A DNA stretch of 64,000 bases from DASQPR01 sp963727415 (GCA_963727415.1 CAVSGF010000003.1:496001-560000); one strand, 5' to 3'. Positions 17,126 to 25,260 are shown, numbered from the stretch's first letter. The notes: generated from the letters alone by a model not told the origin. Translations and numbers: made by a program.

Positions 17126-17369
17126 ACCCTGTAAACGTCGCAGGCACACCGGACGTGAGATGCCGACACCCAGATCATCCTCCCGGTCCATCGCCGTCAT
17201 GCATCACCGACCACCTAGCGACCGGCGCTGTCGCATTGAGCGAACTTCAAGATCGCCAGACTCAAGCTTCCTGCAAGATCCAACTCGAATCGACTGCCCA
17301 ACCGACGGAACCAGGACAAACGATTCCCTATCACCCGCTACTTTGCGACTTACCGCCGCCTCGTCGCCC

Positions 17370-17433
17370 GTCTCGAGTCGCCGGTCTCGACGTCTCGAGT
17401 CGCCGGTCTCGAGTCGCCGGTCTCGAGTCGCCC
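17370..17433. repeat. 14-bp tandem repeat upstream of the sigma operon
   Basis: GTCTCGAGTCGCCG occurs at 17370-17383, 17392-17405 and 17406-17419, with a variant ending in C at 17420-17433. An 8-bp partial unit (GTCTCGAC) lies between the first two. It sits about 250 bp upstream of the ECF sigma start, beyond the stretch 17126-17369 that holds no gene. Confidence 0.8.
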
Positions 17434-17465
17434 GGCGAAGAATCTGCGGCGCCTGCGGTGCGGGA

Positions 17466-17905
17466 TGGCTCAAGGCAACAGCGCGGTGTTCCACGCGACC
17501 CCGAGTCCTTCCGCGACCCGGGCGACAGTGAGGTGCTGGACCCTGCCTTCCAGGGCCCACCGCAGGCCGGTGCGGGTCAGCTTGGCTCGCGGCTCGATCG
17601 CTCGCGTGGTGCTTGGTGCCACACGTGCCGCAGCCGGTGCGGCGGTAGCGACGGATCGACAACAGCGGCGGCGGCGCCAGCCCAGCGGCACGTGCGCCAG
17701 CTGCCGGGTCACGGTGGGTACACCCTGGGCGCCGCAGCGGCGGCACCAGCCCTCGCTCCCGTCGTCGGCGTCGAGGCTCGGCGTGCAAGGACAATCTCGG
17801 TCGGGTTCGAGGTGTTGGCCGGGCACTTCGAGGCCGAGGTCATCGAGGCAGCAGGACTTGGTCAGGTCAGGGCGCGCGAAGGTAGCGTCAGGCAAGTCGA
17901 TGTCG
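17466..17905 (-). pseudogene. ISL3-family transposase remnant
   Basis: Minus-strand frames read LDDLGLEVPGQHLEPDRDCP, WCRRCGAQGVPTVTRQLAHV and PLGWRR, then in another frame LLSIRRYRRTGCGTC, and in the first frame EPRAKLTRTGLRWALEG, VQHLTVARVAEGLGVAWNTA. These are the zinc-ribbon and HTH parts of ISL3 transposases. At least two frame changes are present and the DDE catalytic domain is lost. One end abuts a truncated monooxygenase gene, which suggests the element inserted there. Confidence 0.75.
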
Positions 17906-17984
17906 ACATGCAGTGAAGATGAACAAACCTCCCGCGGGGAACTTTGACGAAGCGGGCAGCTCTCGAGCACCTCGCCAAACTTGA

Positions 17985-18077
17985 CGTGAGTTCTCGACCT
18001 GCCGGGGTGAGCAGTGCGACGACGGCGTCCTGGTGGCCCGGCTTGGTGGTGAAGCGAGTGATCAATCCGTACGGCAT
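17985..18077 (-). pseudogene. Truncated antibiotic-biosynthesis-monooxygenase-type gene
   Basis: MPYGLITRFTTKPGHQDAVV followed by ALLTPAGRE is the N-terminal strand and helix typical of small ABM-domain (YgiN-like) monooxygenases of about 95-105 residues. After about 30 residues the sequence departs into the ISL3 remnant, so the gene is cut off. Confidence 0.55.
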
Positions 18078-18123
18078 CGACGACCACCCGCTCGCGGTGC
18101 GCCGTCGGGCGAGACGGGATCAG

Positions 18124-18720
18124 TCACCGTTGGTCCTTCTGGGGCTTGCGGGGATGGAGGGATTCGCCGCGAGCGAGCATGTCGACGTACTCGGCCAGTT
18201 TGCGGTCCCGGGTCGTCGGGCGCTTGACGGCGTTGAGGCGGTAGACGATGGCGTAGCGGTTGGCTGCGTCCAACTGATCGAACGTCGCGGCCGCGGCGGG
18301 ATTGGCCGCCAGCGCCCGAGCTAGATCGGGCGGGATCTGCATGTCGGCCTGCCCGCGGTAGGCCGACTGCCAGCGTCCTTGCGCCTTGGCCGCTTCGACG
18401 GCCGCGATCCCGGCTGGCCGCATCCGTCCAGCCCGGGTGAGGCGGGCGACGTGCTCGACGTTTCGCGCAGACCACGGGCTGTTCGGCCGACGCGGAGTGA
18501 AGCGCTGGCGATAGCTGTCGTCGTCACGTCGAGCGATCTGCCCGTCGATCCAGCCGAAGCACAGCGCCTCGTCAAGCGCTTCCGCGTACGTCAGGGCCGT
18601 CGTCTGCCCGCCCTTCTTGTGCAGCACCAGCCAGACCCCAGGGTGATCGGCATGGTGGCTGTCCAACCAGGCGCGCCACGCCTCGGCGTCCTCGACAAGC
18701 AACTCCGCGAGATCGGACAC
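18124..18720 (-). CDS. YdeI/OmpD-associated family protein
   Basis: A 198-residue soluble protein. The family motif region AWLDSHHADHPGVWLVLHKK, YAEALDEALCFGWIDGQIAR and RFTPRRPNSPWSARNVEHVA is intact. The C-terminal half carries the second YdeI domain (ALAANPAAAATFDQLDAANR, YAIVYRLNAVKRPTTRDRKL). Some members have been linked to bacteriocin or peptide tolerance, but the biochemical activity is unknown. It is 10 nt downstream of the VOC gene on the same strand, so they are probably co-transcribed under the MarR-type regulator. Confidence 0.85.
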   Translation of the reverse strand: MSDLAELLVEDAEAWRAWLDSHHADHPGVWLVLHKKGGQTTALTYAEALDEALCFGWIDGQIARRDDDSYRQRFTPRRPNSPWSARNVEHVARLTRAGRMRPAGIAAVEAAKAQGRWQSAYRGQADMQIPPDLARALAANPAAAATFDQLDAANRYAIVYRLNAVKRPTTRDRKLAEYVDMLARGESLHPRKPQKDQR

Positions 18721-18730
18721 GGCGCGGGCG

Positions 18731-19138
18731 CTACGGTGTGGCCGCGGGACGGGGACTCAGGCAAAACGGTTGCCCGTCGGGATCGAGCAGCACCCGCCAG
18801 CGGCCGGCGCCTGGCTGGAAGTCAGGTTGACTGGCTCCGATCGCGCACAGGCTCTCGGCGGCCTTATCGAGGTCGTCGACCTGCAGGTCGAGGTGGAAGC
18901 GTTTGGCGCCAGCCTCATCGGGCCACTGCGCGGGACGGAATCCCTCGACCTTGCCGAAGCCGATCTTGATGCCGTTACCTTCGACCATCCCGTAACTGTC
19001 GTCGCTGTAGGTGACCTCCCAACCCAGCGCGTCCGCGTAGAACCGCGCCAGCCTGGCCGGGTCGGAGCTGTCGATGTTGACCATCGACAGCGCCGCCGTC
19101 GACTCCCCGCTCTTGGCCGTAGAATATGTGTGACTCAT
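18731..19138 (-). CDS. VOC-family (glyoxalase/bleomycin-resistance) protein
   Basis: A 135-residue protein with paired beta-alpha-beta-beta-beta units. The first contains MVNIDSSDPARLARFYADAL then GWEVTYSDDSYGMVEGNGIK. The second contains RFHLDLQVDDLDKAAESLCA and VLLDPDGQPFCL. The His (FHLDL) and nearby acidic residues may form a metal site. Role could be detoxification or antibiotic sequestration. Its ATG lies inside a 19-bp palindrome shared with the divergent MarR gene. Confidence 0.85.
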   Translation of the reverse strand: MSHTYSTAKSGESTAALSMVNIDSSDPARLARFYADALGWEVTYSDDSYGMVEGNGIKIGFGKVEGFRPAQWPDEAGAKRFHLDLQVDDLDKAAESLCAIGASQPDFQPGAGRWRVLLDPDGQPFCLSPRPAATP

Positions 19139-19143
19139 GCATA
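19125..19143. promoter_or_regulatory. Candidate MarR-type operator
   Basis: TATGTGTGACTCATGCATA has the dyad TATG-NN-TGA-N-TCA-NN-CATA centred on 19134. It overlaps the start codon of the VOC gene and lies 12 bp before the MarR start, an arrangement typical of MarR autoregulation. Confidence 0.5.
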
Positions 19144-19155
19144 TAGACTAGAGGC

Positions 19156-19731
19156 ATGCCGCGAACCCCGTCAAGCCACCAGCACGCAGCCAACGTCCTG
19201 GGCGCCCTCAGCCTTGTGGTCGCCGACCGGATGAACACCGCCGCCGAAGGGATCGCGTCGCTCGGCCCGTCGGCCCCGTCCGCCCTCGCCGCGATGCACG
19301 AGTTCCTCGACGGCGGATCGGTAACGCAGCTGAGCTCCGTGCTCGGCCTGACCCACTCGGGCACCGTCCGCCTCGTCGACCGCCTCGTCACCGAAGGCCT
19401 CGTCGAGCGCGTCGGAGCACAGGACGGACGGGCTGTCTCTCTTGTCCTGACCCAACGTGGCCGGCGCACGGCCGCACGGATACTTCAAATGCGCGAGAAG
19501 TCACTGGCGAGCGCATTGTCCGCGTTTTCCTCGGATGAGATCGACAATCTTGCGGCAGCGCTGGACACGATGCTGACCACACTGACCGTTGCCAGAGTCG
19601 AGGAACGCTCCGCCCGCCCCAACGACCGTCCACAGCCTTGGCTGTGTCGCCTCTGCGACTTCGCCGCGTGTGGCCGAAGCGAGGGCAACTGCCCAGTCAA
19701 CAACGTGGTTACGACCAGCAACAGGCGATAA
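19156..19731 (+). CDS. MarR-family regulator with C-terminal cysteine cluster
   Basis: A 191-residue winged-helix regulator. LSSVLGLTHSGTVRLVDRLV (recognition helix) and AQDGRAVSLVLTQRGRRTAA (wing) mark residues 55-115. The last 40 residues contain WLCRLCDFAACGRSEGNCPV, a C-x2-C-x5-C-x5-C set that could bind a metal or act as a thiol sensor. It is divergent from the VOC-YdeI pair and shares a palindromic site with it, so it probably represses both directions. The effector is unknown. Confidence 0.85.
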   Translation: MPRTPSSHQHAANVLGALSLVVADRMNTAAEGIASLGPSAPSALAAMHEFLDGGSVTQLSSVLGLTHSGTVRLVDRLVTEGLVERVGAQDGRAVSLVLTQRGRRTAARILQMREKSLASALSAFSSDEIDNLAAALDTMLTTLTVARVEERSARPNDRPQPWLCRLCDFAACGRSEGNCPVNNVVTTSNRR

Positions 19732-19944
19732 CGACCAGTGATCGCAATTCGGCTGCAACGACTTCCGGCTGCACGCACCGTCCTCAGCGAGAAACGTCCA
19801 CCGGACCAGTAGATCTTGACTTTGACGGCAGGTTGTCAACCCTCGCTGCATCTCGACAGTCGAGGCCTTCTGGATGGTCGGTGTTGGAACCTCCATCTTC
19901 AGGTGCCAACAGGCCGCGGTCAGGTGAGCGGTGGCGGCCTCGCG

Positions 19945-20045
19945 CATGATCTGCCAGACCGTGGAGGCGGCGACCTTGATCCCGAGGGTGAGCAGTTCCC
20001 CCGTGCACCCGCCCATACCCCGCGACGGGTTCGCTTGTCGGCGTC
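19945..20045 (-). pseudogene. rve-type (integrase core) transposase fragment
   Basis: The minus strand encodes CTGELLTLGIKVAASTVWQI then MREA, matching the HGELLxLGIKVAASTVWxIL stretch that precedes the DDE domain in IS481/IS3-like integrase-core transposases. Only about 30 residues survive. The rest of the gap 19732-20300 holds no recognisable gene, though the sequence just before the oxidoreductase carries its ribosome-binding site. Confidence 0.6.
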
Positions 20046-20301
20046 ATCGCGTAGTGGTCAACGGCGATGAGTAAGTAGGACGTGTGAAGAGCCAGCCAAG
20101 GTTGCTTCCATGGGTCGAGTGGGGCTCTGATCAGCGTGGACGAAATATTCGGCAGGGACAACGTCGTGCGGTGGAGCTACCTACGCCGGTGAGCTGTGTC
20201 ACCCCAGTCACGAATCTGGCGGCAAGTGTCGTACCCGGACGCTTGAATCCCCAAATCGCGTCGGCTCACCTCGCCGCCACGAATCAAGCATAAGGAGGTA
20301 G

Positions 20302-21318
20302 GTGGTGGACCGGACGATGCGTGCAGCCGTGGCGGAGCAGGCGGGCATGCCGGAGGTGCTACGGATCAGGGATCTCCCGGTGCCTCGGGCCCGGCAGGGC
20401 TGGACCCTGGTCAGGGTCGAAGCTTTCGGGCTGAACCGGTCCGAGTTGATGACCCGCCAAGGCCACTCGCCGAACGTCCGATTCCCGCGCATACTCGGGA
20501 TCGAATGCGTGGGCGTGGTGGAAGAATCCCTCGACCCAGCGTTGCCGCCAGGCACCACTGTCGGGGCGGTGATGGGCGAGATGGGCCGCGAGTTCGACGG
20601 CGGCTACGCGCAGTACGCCCTGTTGCCGGACAAGCTACTGATACCGGTGAACACCTCGCTGGACTGGCCCGCGTTCGCTGCCCTGCCTGAGACGTGGCTG
20701 ACTGCGTACGGCTCGCTGGAGGCGCTGCGCCCGACCGGCGGAGGACCCCTGCTCGCCGGTGGGGCGCTGCTGGTGCGCGGCGGAACCTCGTCAGTGGGCC
20801 TGGCATCGCTGGCGCTCGCCAGGGAGCACGGGCTGACCACTATCGCGACCACCCGCAACCCAGACAAGATAGCGAGACTGCGGGAGCAGGGCGCCGACCA
20901 GGCCATTGTCGACAGCGGTGACGCTGACGCCCTCACCCGGCAGGTCCAGGCGATTCGCCCCGGCGGCCCGGAGTACGTGCTGGACCTGGTGGGCGCCAAC
21001 ACTGTACTGGAGTCGCTGCGGCTGGTGGCGCCCGGCGGCACGGTGTGTATGACCGGCATGCTCAGCCAGGTGTGGGCCATCCCGGACTTCCAGCCGACGG
21101 CCACGATCCCCTCCGGCGCCAAACTGACGGTGTTCCAAAGCGAGGACATCAGCGGCGCCGCAGGGCGGGAACCGCTGCAGCGCATCGTCGACAGCGTGGC
21201 GGCCGGGCGGTATCGCCCGAACGTCGACCGGGTGTTCGGCCTAGACGACATCGTGGCGGCGCACCAGTACATGGAGCACAACTGCGCCACCGGCAAGGTC
21301 GTGGTTCGCCCCTGGTGA
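20302..21318 (+). CDS. Quinone oxidoreductase-like zinc-independent MDR dehydrogenase
   Basis: A medium-chain dehydrogenase of about 338 residues. The N-terminal GroES-like domain has VRVEAFGLNRSELMTRQGHS and PRILGIECVGVVEE. The NADPH-binding Rossmann motif is LVRGGTSSVGLASLALAREH near residue 155. The catalytic zinc cysteines of alcohol dehydrogenases are missing, which favours quinone or enone reduction. A strong AAGGAGG at 20292-20298 gives better spacing to the GTG at 20305 than to the GTG at 20302, so translation may begin one codon later. Convergent with the methyltransferase downstream. Confidence 0.85.
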   Translation: MVDRTMRAAVAEQAGMPEVLRIRDLPVPRARQGWTLVRVEAFGLNRSELMTRQGHSPNVRFPRILGIECVGVVEESLDPALPPGTTVGAVMGEMGREFDGGYAQYALLPDKLLIPVNTSLDWPAFAALPETWLTAYGSLEALRPTGGGPLLAGGALLVRGGTSSVGLASLALAREHGLTTIATTRNPDKIARLREQGADQAIVDSGDADALTRQVQAIRPGGPEYVLDLVGANTVLESLRLVAPGGTVCMTGMLSQVWAIPDFQPTATIPSGAKLTVFQSEDISGAAGREPLQRIVDSVAAGRYRPNVDRVFGLDDIVAAHQYMEHNCATGKVVVRPW

Positions 21319-21361
21319 CCCCGGCACCTGGCGAGCTTTTCCACCCCGACGGCACAGCGTT

Positions 21362-22105
21362 TTAGCGAGCAAGAACGAAATACGCAAGGCCGAATGTGCC
21401 GCGATAGACACCGACGTACTCGCCTAGCCGCGTATCCAGTTCGGCGCGGAGCTCAGCCGCTCTGGGGTCATCGGGATGTTCCAGGAGCCACTCTTGCCGA
21501 CCTGCCAGCCAAGTGGACTCGAAGTCGTCCCACTCTCGTTGATCGGCGGTGCTGAAGTGTAAGACGCGCCAGCCCAACGCCCGCGCCTGCTCGATGAGAT
21601 CTGCCAGATTCCTGATGTCCTCGCCAAAAATCTCCACGGCCTCGCTCATTGGCGGGCGTTCCCAGCAGCCATCACCGAACAGGATGCGTCCACCTGGACT
21701 GACGAGTTCGGCCAGCGCCTTGAGTGCGGCGACGGTCCCACCGAAGGCATGCGAGGCGCCGATACACACGACCCGGTCGGCTGGTTCACGCCAGGCAGCT
21801 GCTTCTTGCTTGACGAACGTCACCTGCTGCTGCAGCGAGCGCTCGGCGGCGAGTTGCCGCCCGCGAGCCAAGAGCACCTCGTCGGTGTCGACCCCCACCC
21901 CTGTCACGGAAGCCGCTTCGGAGCCACCCGCGGTCCCGACTGCCCGCAAGAGCAGTTCACCCCATCCGCATCCGAGGTCCAGCACGCGACCACCCGGTGG
22001 AACGTCCAGCCGTTCGAGAAGGAGAGCGGCGTGCTCGTCGGATAGCGGCGTGTTCCATCGCATACGGGCATAACGCGAGGCAGCGAGATCATCAGGTGAA
22101 GGCAC
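21362..22105 (-). CDS. SAM-dependent methyltransferase
   Basis: A 247-residue class I methyltransferase with SAM-binding motif I GGRVLDLGCGWGELLLRAVG, acidic motif II GVGVDTDEVLLARGR, and later motifs RVVCIGASHAFGG and LVSPGGRILFGDGCWERPP. The overall pattern resembles UbiE/SmtA-like small-molecule methyltransferases. The C-terminus carries an aromatic and acidic substrate-side region (REWDDFESTWLAGRQEWLL). No linked pathway genes are present, so the substrate is unknown. Confidence 0.85.
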   Translation of the reverse strand: MPSPDDLAASRYARMRWNTPLSDEHAALLLERLDVPPGGRVLDLGCGWGELLLRAVGTAGGSEAASVTGVGVDTDEVLLARGRQLAAERSLQQQVTFVKQEAAAWREPADRVVCIGASHAFGGTVAALKALAELVSPGGRILFGDGCWERPPMSEAVEIFGEDIRNLADLIEQARALGWRVLHFSTADQREWDDFESTWLAGRQEWLLEHPDDPRAAELRAELDTRLGEYVGVYRGTFGLAYFVLAR

Positions 22106-22257
22106 CGGCCGAGTCTGCCAGGCCGTGCTTCAACAAGCATCTGGTATTTGGCGGAGAGCCCCTATCTCGGTGCGCTCATCTGCCGCGACCCGTGCGCTGT
22201 GGAACGTTGCGCGCACGGTCAGCGGCACGCTGTGTGAGAGGTGCAGCGCCAACGGGG

Positions 22258-22764
22258 TCAGTAACCGGGTTCGCGGCCAGCGGCCATTCGAGCTGCTGCT
22301 TCTGCGGGAGTGTCGTCGTAGCCCGGCCTGGCGACGAGTACCGATTGAAAGAAGTAGCCCTGCGTCTCATCCGGGTCGTCGTCGGCTGCGAACGGTCGCC
22401 ACAGAGCGAGGTACAACTCTCGTGCAGTAAACCCGTCGTCATCCTCGTTCGGCATGAGCTCGATGTGACGACGAAGGCGCTCCACCACCTCCAACGCGGG
22501 TAAGCCGAACACGTCGACGTCGCGGTATCGCACCACGTCTCGCTCGTGTGGACGCCATACTTCAATCGCGTTGACGCGGTCGCGTGTCGGCCCGACCCCA
22601 AAGCCCACACTGAACCCAAGTCCGCTGGCCACGTGCACGGCCAGCTCGCCACTGGCCGTCGGCGTAAGCGGACCGACCGCCTGAAGCGCCGTCCGCGCCT
22701 CGCCCGGCGTCATCCCAAGCCGTAGCGGATCAATCCCATGCGGCGGATCGAGGACGAACTCCAC
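22258..22764 (-). CDS. Hypothetical protein
   Basis: A 168-residue protein starting MEFVLDPPHGIDPLRLGMTP. The opening phrase is typical of a widespread actinobacterial family in which a short beta hairpin is followed by GEARTALQAVG. Near the C-terminus it is acidic and aromatic (LALWRPFAADDDPDETQGYF). It lacks signal peptide and membrane segments. Comparable proteins sit near toxin-immunity or IS-rich regions, but no function can be assigned. The 152 bp upstream of the methyltransferase show nothing else. Confidence 0.6.
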   Translation of the reverse strand: MEFVLDPPHGIDPLRLGMTPGEARTALQAVGPLTPTASGELAVHVASGLGFSVGFGVGPTRDRVNAIEVWRPHERDVVRYRDVDVFGLPALEVVERLRRHIELMPNEDDDGFTARELYLALWRPFAADDDPDETQGYFFQSVLVARPGYDDTPAEAAARMAAGREPGY

Positions 22765-22877
22765 CCGCCGATGATCTCAGATATCCCGCCATGGGCGAAG
22801 GCCGAAAGGCTCACCCAACGCACGCTTCTGCCGCGGACAGCGCGCTCGTGCCGATGAGCGAGCGGTGGGTGGGCGAA

Positions 22878-23090
22878 TCAAGCGGCCCGGATGTCGAGCC
22901 GTTCGGGCAATGGAAGGTCATCTGGGTCCGTCTCCTCGACGCCGATCCACTCGATGCCGCCGAGGACCTCCCCCCGCTGAGGGTCTTCGATCGTGTAAAG
23001 GAACAAGCCGTTATGGGAGCCTCGAACGCCCGCATTGACTCGTACTGCCATTCCGAGGCCGCGGCCATGCTGGAAGTCGATGGACGGGCA
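22878..23090 (-). pseudogene. Fragment of an unknown acidic protein
   Basis: A minus-strand frame reads DFQHGRGLGMAVRVNAGVRG then SHNGLFLYTIEDPQRGEVLG and ends PLPERLDIRAA. The composition and sense look like the C-terminal part of a real protein. Its upstream part is replaced by the integrase fragment on the opposite strand. Family unknown. Confidence 0.35.
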
Positions 23091-23124
23091 CCCGCAGCCG
23101 CACATGCCGACGACGACGACTTCC

Positions 23125-23405
23125 GCCGCCTGGCCCACGGTCGGAGGATGGACCGGCACGCCGCCACCCGCCGACTCAAACACCTCGCCCACGCGGCGGG
23201 GATCCGGATGCCGAGGATGCACCCGCACATGCTGCGCCACACCTTCGTGACCACCATGCTCGACGCCGGGGTGAGCCTGCGCGACGTGCAGATCGCCGCC
23301 CGCCACGCCGACCCGCGAACCACCATGCGCTACGACCGAGCCCGCACCAACCTCGACCGCCACCCCAACTACATCCTCGCCGCGTACATGGCCTCCGGGA
23401 CGTAG
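23125..23405 (+). pseudogene. Tyrosine recombinase (integrase) C-terminal fragment
   Basis: The plus-strand frame gives MDRHAATRRLKHLAHAAGIR, HPHMLRHTFVTTMLDAGVSL, RDVQIAARHADPRTTMRYDR and ends AAYMASGT at 23405. HMLRH, the second His (ARHAD) and the nucleophile Tyr (MRYD) are the catalytic signature of phage-type integrases. The N-terminal and first-Arg regions are missing. It lies 1.5 kb from a tRNA cluster, the usual target of such integrases, so it probably marks a decayed integrative element. Bases 23406-23619 show no gene. Confidence 0.75.
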
Positions 23406-23619
23406 CAAGCACTCGCGGCTTTGCCGAATTGAGGATGTTCGCGCTGCCACATTTGCAGTCCGCAGTGGGTGCTGACGGTCGCGCACGCGGCGAGCGCGGC
23501 AGAGCAGACCACTGCCCTCGGGTAGACATACAGGACATCCGGACCGGCAACATCGCAGGGTTGACGGCACACCGGCCAGACCTGACAGTCAATCGCTGAC
23601 CTCCGTATACCCTCGCGCT

Positions 23620-23976
23620 ATGGACTTGCAGCAACTCACCGACGAGGTCGAGGCGGTCTCGGATATCTATGCCCGCAAGCACGGGATAGACCGCAACGAC
23701 ACGTGGTTTCTGCTCAAGCTCCAGGAAGAGGTCGGTGAGCTGACACAGGTCTTCCTCATGCGAGTTGGACAAGCGAGGGATAAGGGGCACTCAGCGGAAC
23801 AGCTCGAGTCGGATTTCCGGTCCGAACTTGCGGATGTCCTTTGCCAGGTGCTCCTGATGGCCCGGCATCACGGCATCGACCTAAAAGCCGAGGTCGAGCG
23901 GAAATGGCTCCCATGGAACCCCCGCTGGTCTGGTCAGTCCACACACGCAGTAGCGGCCTCGATTGAGGAAGCCTGA
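23620..23976 (+). CDS. MazG-like nucleotide pyrophosphohydrolase
   Basis: A 118-residue all-alpha protein with the MazG/dUTPase-like motif: KLQEEVGELTQVFLMR and, after a spacer, FRSELADVLCQVLLMARHHG (ExxE...ExxD metal ligands). It probably hydrolyses non-canonical nucleoside triphosphates to monophosphates. Single-domain members often act in house-cleaning or phage defence. It ends 32 bp before the left end of the IS6 element. Confidence 0.75.
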   Translation: MDLQQLTDEVEAVSDIYARKHGIDRNDTWFLLKLQEEVGELTQVFLMRVGQARDKGHSAEQLESDFRSELADVLCQVLLMARHHGIDLKAEVERKWLPWNPRWSGQSTHAVAASIEEA

Positions 23977-24008
23977 TCACGCGCGATCAACTGCCGGCTA
24001 TGCCGTCA

Positions 24009-24826
24009 GGCTCTGTTGCATTCGCGGATCAGGGCCAGCCAGGATGAACCGGTGAGTCCGTCAACTCGCCGCCGTCCGGCATCAGTTGCCAGGTCGGCGT
24101 TTGCGCGGTGCCGGTTCCCGGTCGAGGTGGTCACGGTGGCGGTGCGCTGGTACCTGCGCTATGGCCTGTCTTACCGTGACGTTGAGGAGCTGCTGGCCGA
24201 GCGCGGGATCGAGGTCGATCACGTCACCGTCTACCGCTGGGTACAGCGCTTCGCGCCGCTATTCGCCGACGCGGCACGGTTTGCCCGGCACGCTCCAGGC
24301 GGCCGCTGGTTCGTTGACGAAACCTACGTGAAGGTCGGCGGCGTGTGGCGGTATGTGTATCGGGCTGTTGACCAGCGGGGGCAGGTCATCGACGTGTACG
24401 TGTCGGCCCGCCGCGACGGGCATGCCGCCCGCCGGTTCTTCCAACGTGCGTTGGCCACGCTGAAGGTGACACCGAACGAAGTGGTCACCGACGCCGCTCC
24501 GGTCTACCCGCGGGTCCTCGACGAGCTGGTTCCCGCGGCCTGGCACCACGTGGAGCAGTACGCGAACAACCGGATCGAAGCCGACCACAGCCGGCTTAAA
24601 CAGCGGCTACGACCCATGCGCGGCCTGCACACCGACCGGACCGCTCGAGTCATCATCGCCGGGATCGCGTTCATGCAGAATCTTCGCCGCGGCCACTACG
24701 AAATCGCCACCGACACCCCACAGCCGCTACGTGTTGCCGCGGCGTTCACCGAACTCGCCCAAGCGATCTGACACACGGGTCGCCACGGAATCACGCTGCC
24801 CACCGACGGGCGAATGCAACAGAGCC
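24009..24826. mobile_element. IS6-family insertion sequence (818 bp)
   Basis: GGCTCTGTTGCATTCGC (24009-24025) and its exact reverse complement (24810-24826) form 17-bp terminal inverted repeats around a complete transposase. The GGCTCTGTTGCA ends are typical of IS6/IS26-type elements. The 8 bp on each side (TGCCGTCA and GCCGATCG) differ, so there is no target duplication. That is common for IS6 after replicative transposition or adjacent deletion. Confidence 0.9.
24052..24771 (+). CDS. IS6-family transposase
   Basis: A 239-residue DDE transposase. HTH region: VRWYLRYGLSYRDVEELLAE then RGIEVDHVTVYRWVQRFAPL. Catalytic residues: GRWFVDETYVKVGGVW (first D), EVVTDAAPVYPRVLDEL (second D), ANNRIEADHSRLKQRLRPMR (E). 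I use GTG 24052, since the more upstream in-frame TTG lies inside the terminal repeat. The gene is intact and probably active. Confidence 0.92.
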   Translation: MSPSTRRRPASVARSAFARCRFPVEVVTVAVRWYLRYGLSYRDVEELLAERGIEVDHVTVYRWVQRFAPLFADAARFARHAPGGRWFVDETYVKVGGVWRYVYRAVDQRGQVIDVYVSARRDGHAARRFFQRALATLKVTPNEVVTDAAPVYPRVLDELVPAAWHHVEQYANNRIEADHSRLKQRLRPMRGLHTDRTARVIIAGIAFMQNLRRGHYEIATDTPQPLRVAAAFTELAQAI

Positions 24827-24880
24827 GCCGATCGGCGTCTGCTCCCAATTTGCTCCCAATGTAACGAGCAACAACCAAAA

Positions 24881-24909
24881 CGCTGCTTACCGACACTCGG
24901 TAAGCAGCG
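24881..24909 (-). terminator. Rho-independent terminator of the tRNA transcript
   Basis: CGCTGCTTACCGA (24881-24893) pairs perfectly with 24897-24909 across a CAC loop. Read on the minus strand, the hairpin is followed by TTTTGGTTGTTG, just after tRNA-Val, so it ends the tRNA operon. Confidence 0.85.
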
Positions 24910-24931
24910 CGATGAACTGCGGTTTTGTTGG

Positions 24932-25003
24932 TGGGCGATACTGGGATTGAACCAGTGACCTCTTCCGTGTCAGGGAAGCGCTCTCCCGCTGAGCTAATCG
25001 CCC
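24932..25003 (-). tRNA. tRNA-Val (GAC)
   Basis: The reverse complement folds as a cloverleaf. Acceptor GGGCGAT pairs with ATCGCCC, discriminator A. The D arm carries AGCTCAGCGGGAGAGC. The anticodon stem CTTCC/GGAAG encloses CTGACAC, giving anticodon GAC. The T arm carries GGTTCAATCCC. No encoded CCA. Last of three tRNA genes in the transcript. Confidence 0.95.
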
Positions 25004-25018
25004 GGGATCGGTCTTGCG

Positions 25019-25089
25019 AGGTGGAGACGGGATTTGAACCCGTGTACACGGCTTTGCAGGCCGTTGCCTCGCCTCTCGGCCACTCCACC
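25019..25089 (-). tRNA. tRNA-Cys (GCA)
   Basis: Reverse complement: acceptor GGTGGAG/CTCCACC, discriminator T (U), anticodon stem ACGGC/GCCGT around CTGCAAA, so anticodon GCA, and T arm GGGTTCAAATCCC. 71 nt, no encoded CCA. Fifteen bp from tRNA-Val. Confidence 0.95.
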
Positions 25090-25111
25090 GAGGTGACCGC
25101 TGGCGGCCCCG

Positions 25112-25184
25112 AGCGGACGACGGGATTCGAACCCGCGACCCTCACCTTGGCAAGGTGATGCGCTACCAGCTGCGCTACGTCCGC
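25112..25184 (-). tRNA. tRNA-Gly (GCC)
   Basis: Reverse complement: acceptor GCGGACG/CGTCCGC, D arm AGCGCAGCTGGTAGCGC, anticodon stem TCACC/GGTGA around TTGCCAA, so anticodon GCC, and T arm GGGTTCGAATCCC. First of the Gly-Cys-Val cluster. Confidence 0.95.
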
Positions 25185-25260
25185 ATGCCGCCATGTTTTC
25201 CCGGCGACGGATGAGAACTTTAGCCGAGCTTGGCCACGAGCGCCAACCCGGGGTCCCTTG

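Noticed and set aside
17370..17433. CRISPR array
   Set aside because: The repeat unit is only 14 bp, without spacers of constant length, and no cas genes are present.
22995..23120. Full-length tyrosine recombinase starting near 22791
   Set aside because: The first 100 residues lack integrase features and are antisense to another gene-like fragment; only the C-terminal catalytic part is convincing.
24841..24866. attL/attR site of an integrative element (repeated TGCTCCCAAT)
   Set aside because: The two copies are only 11 bp apart and I found no matching tRNA 3' end elsewhere, so an attachment site cannot be supported.
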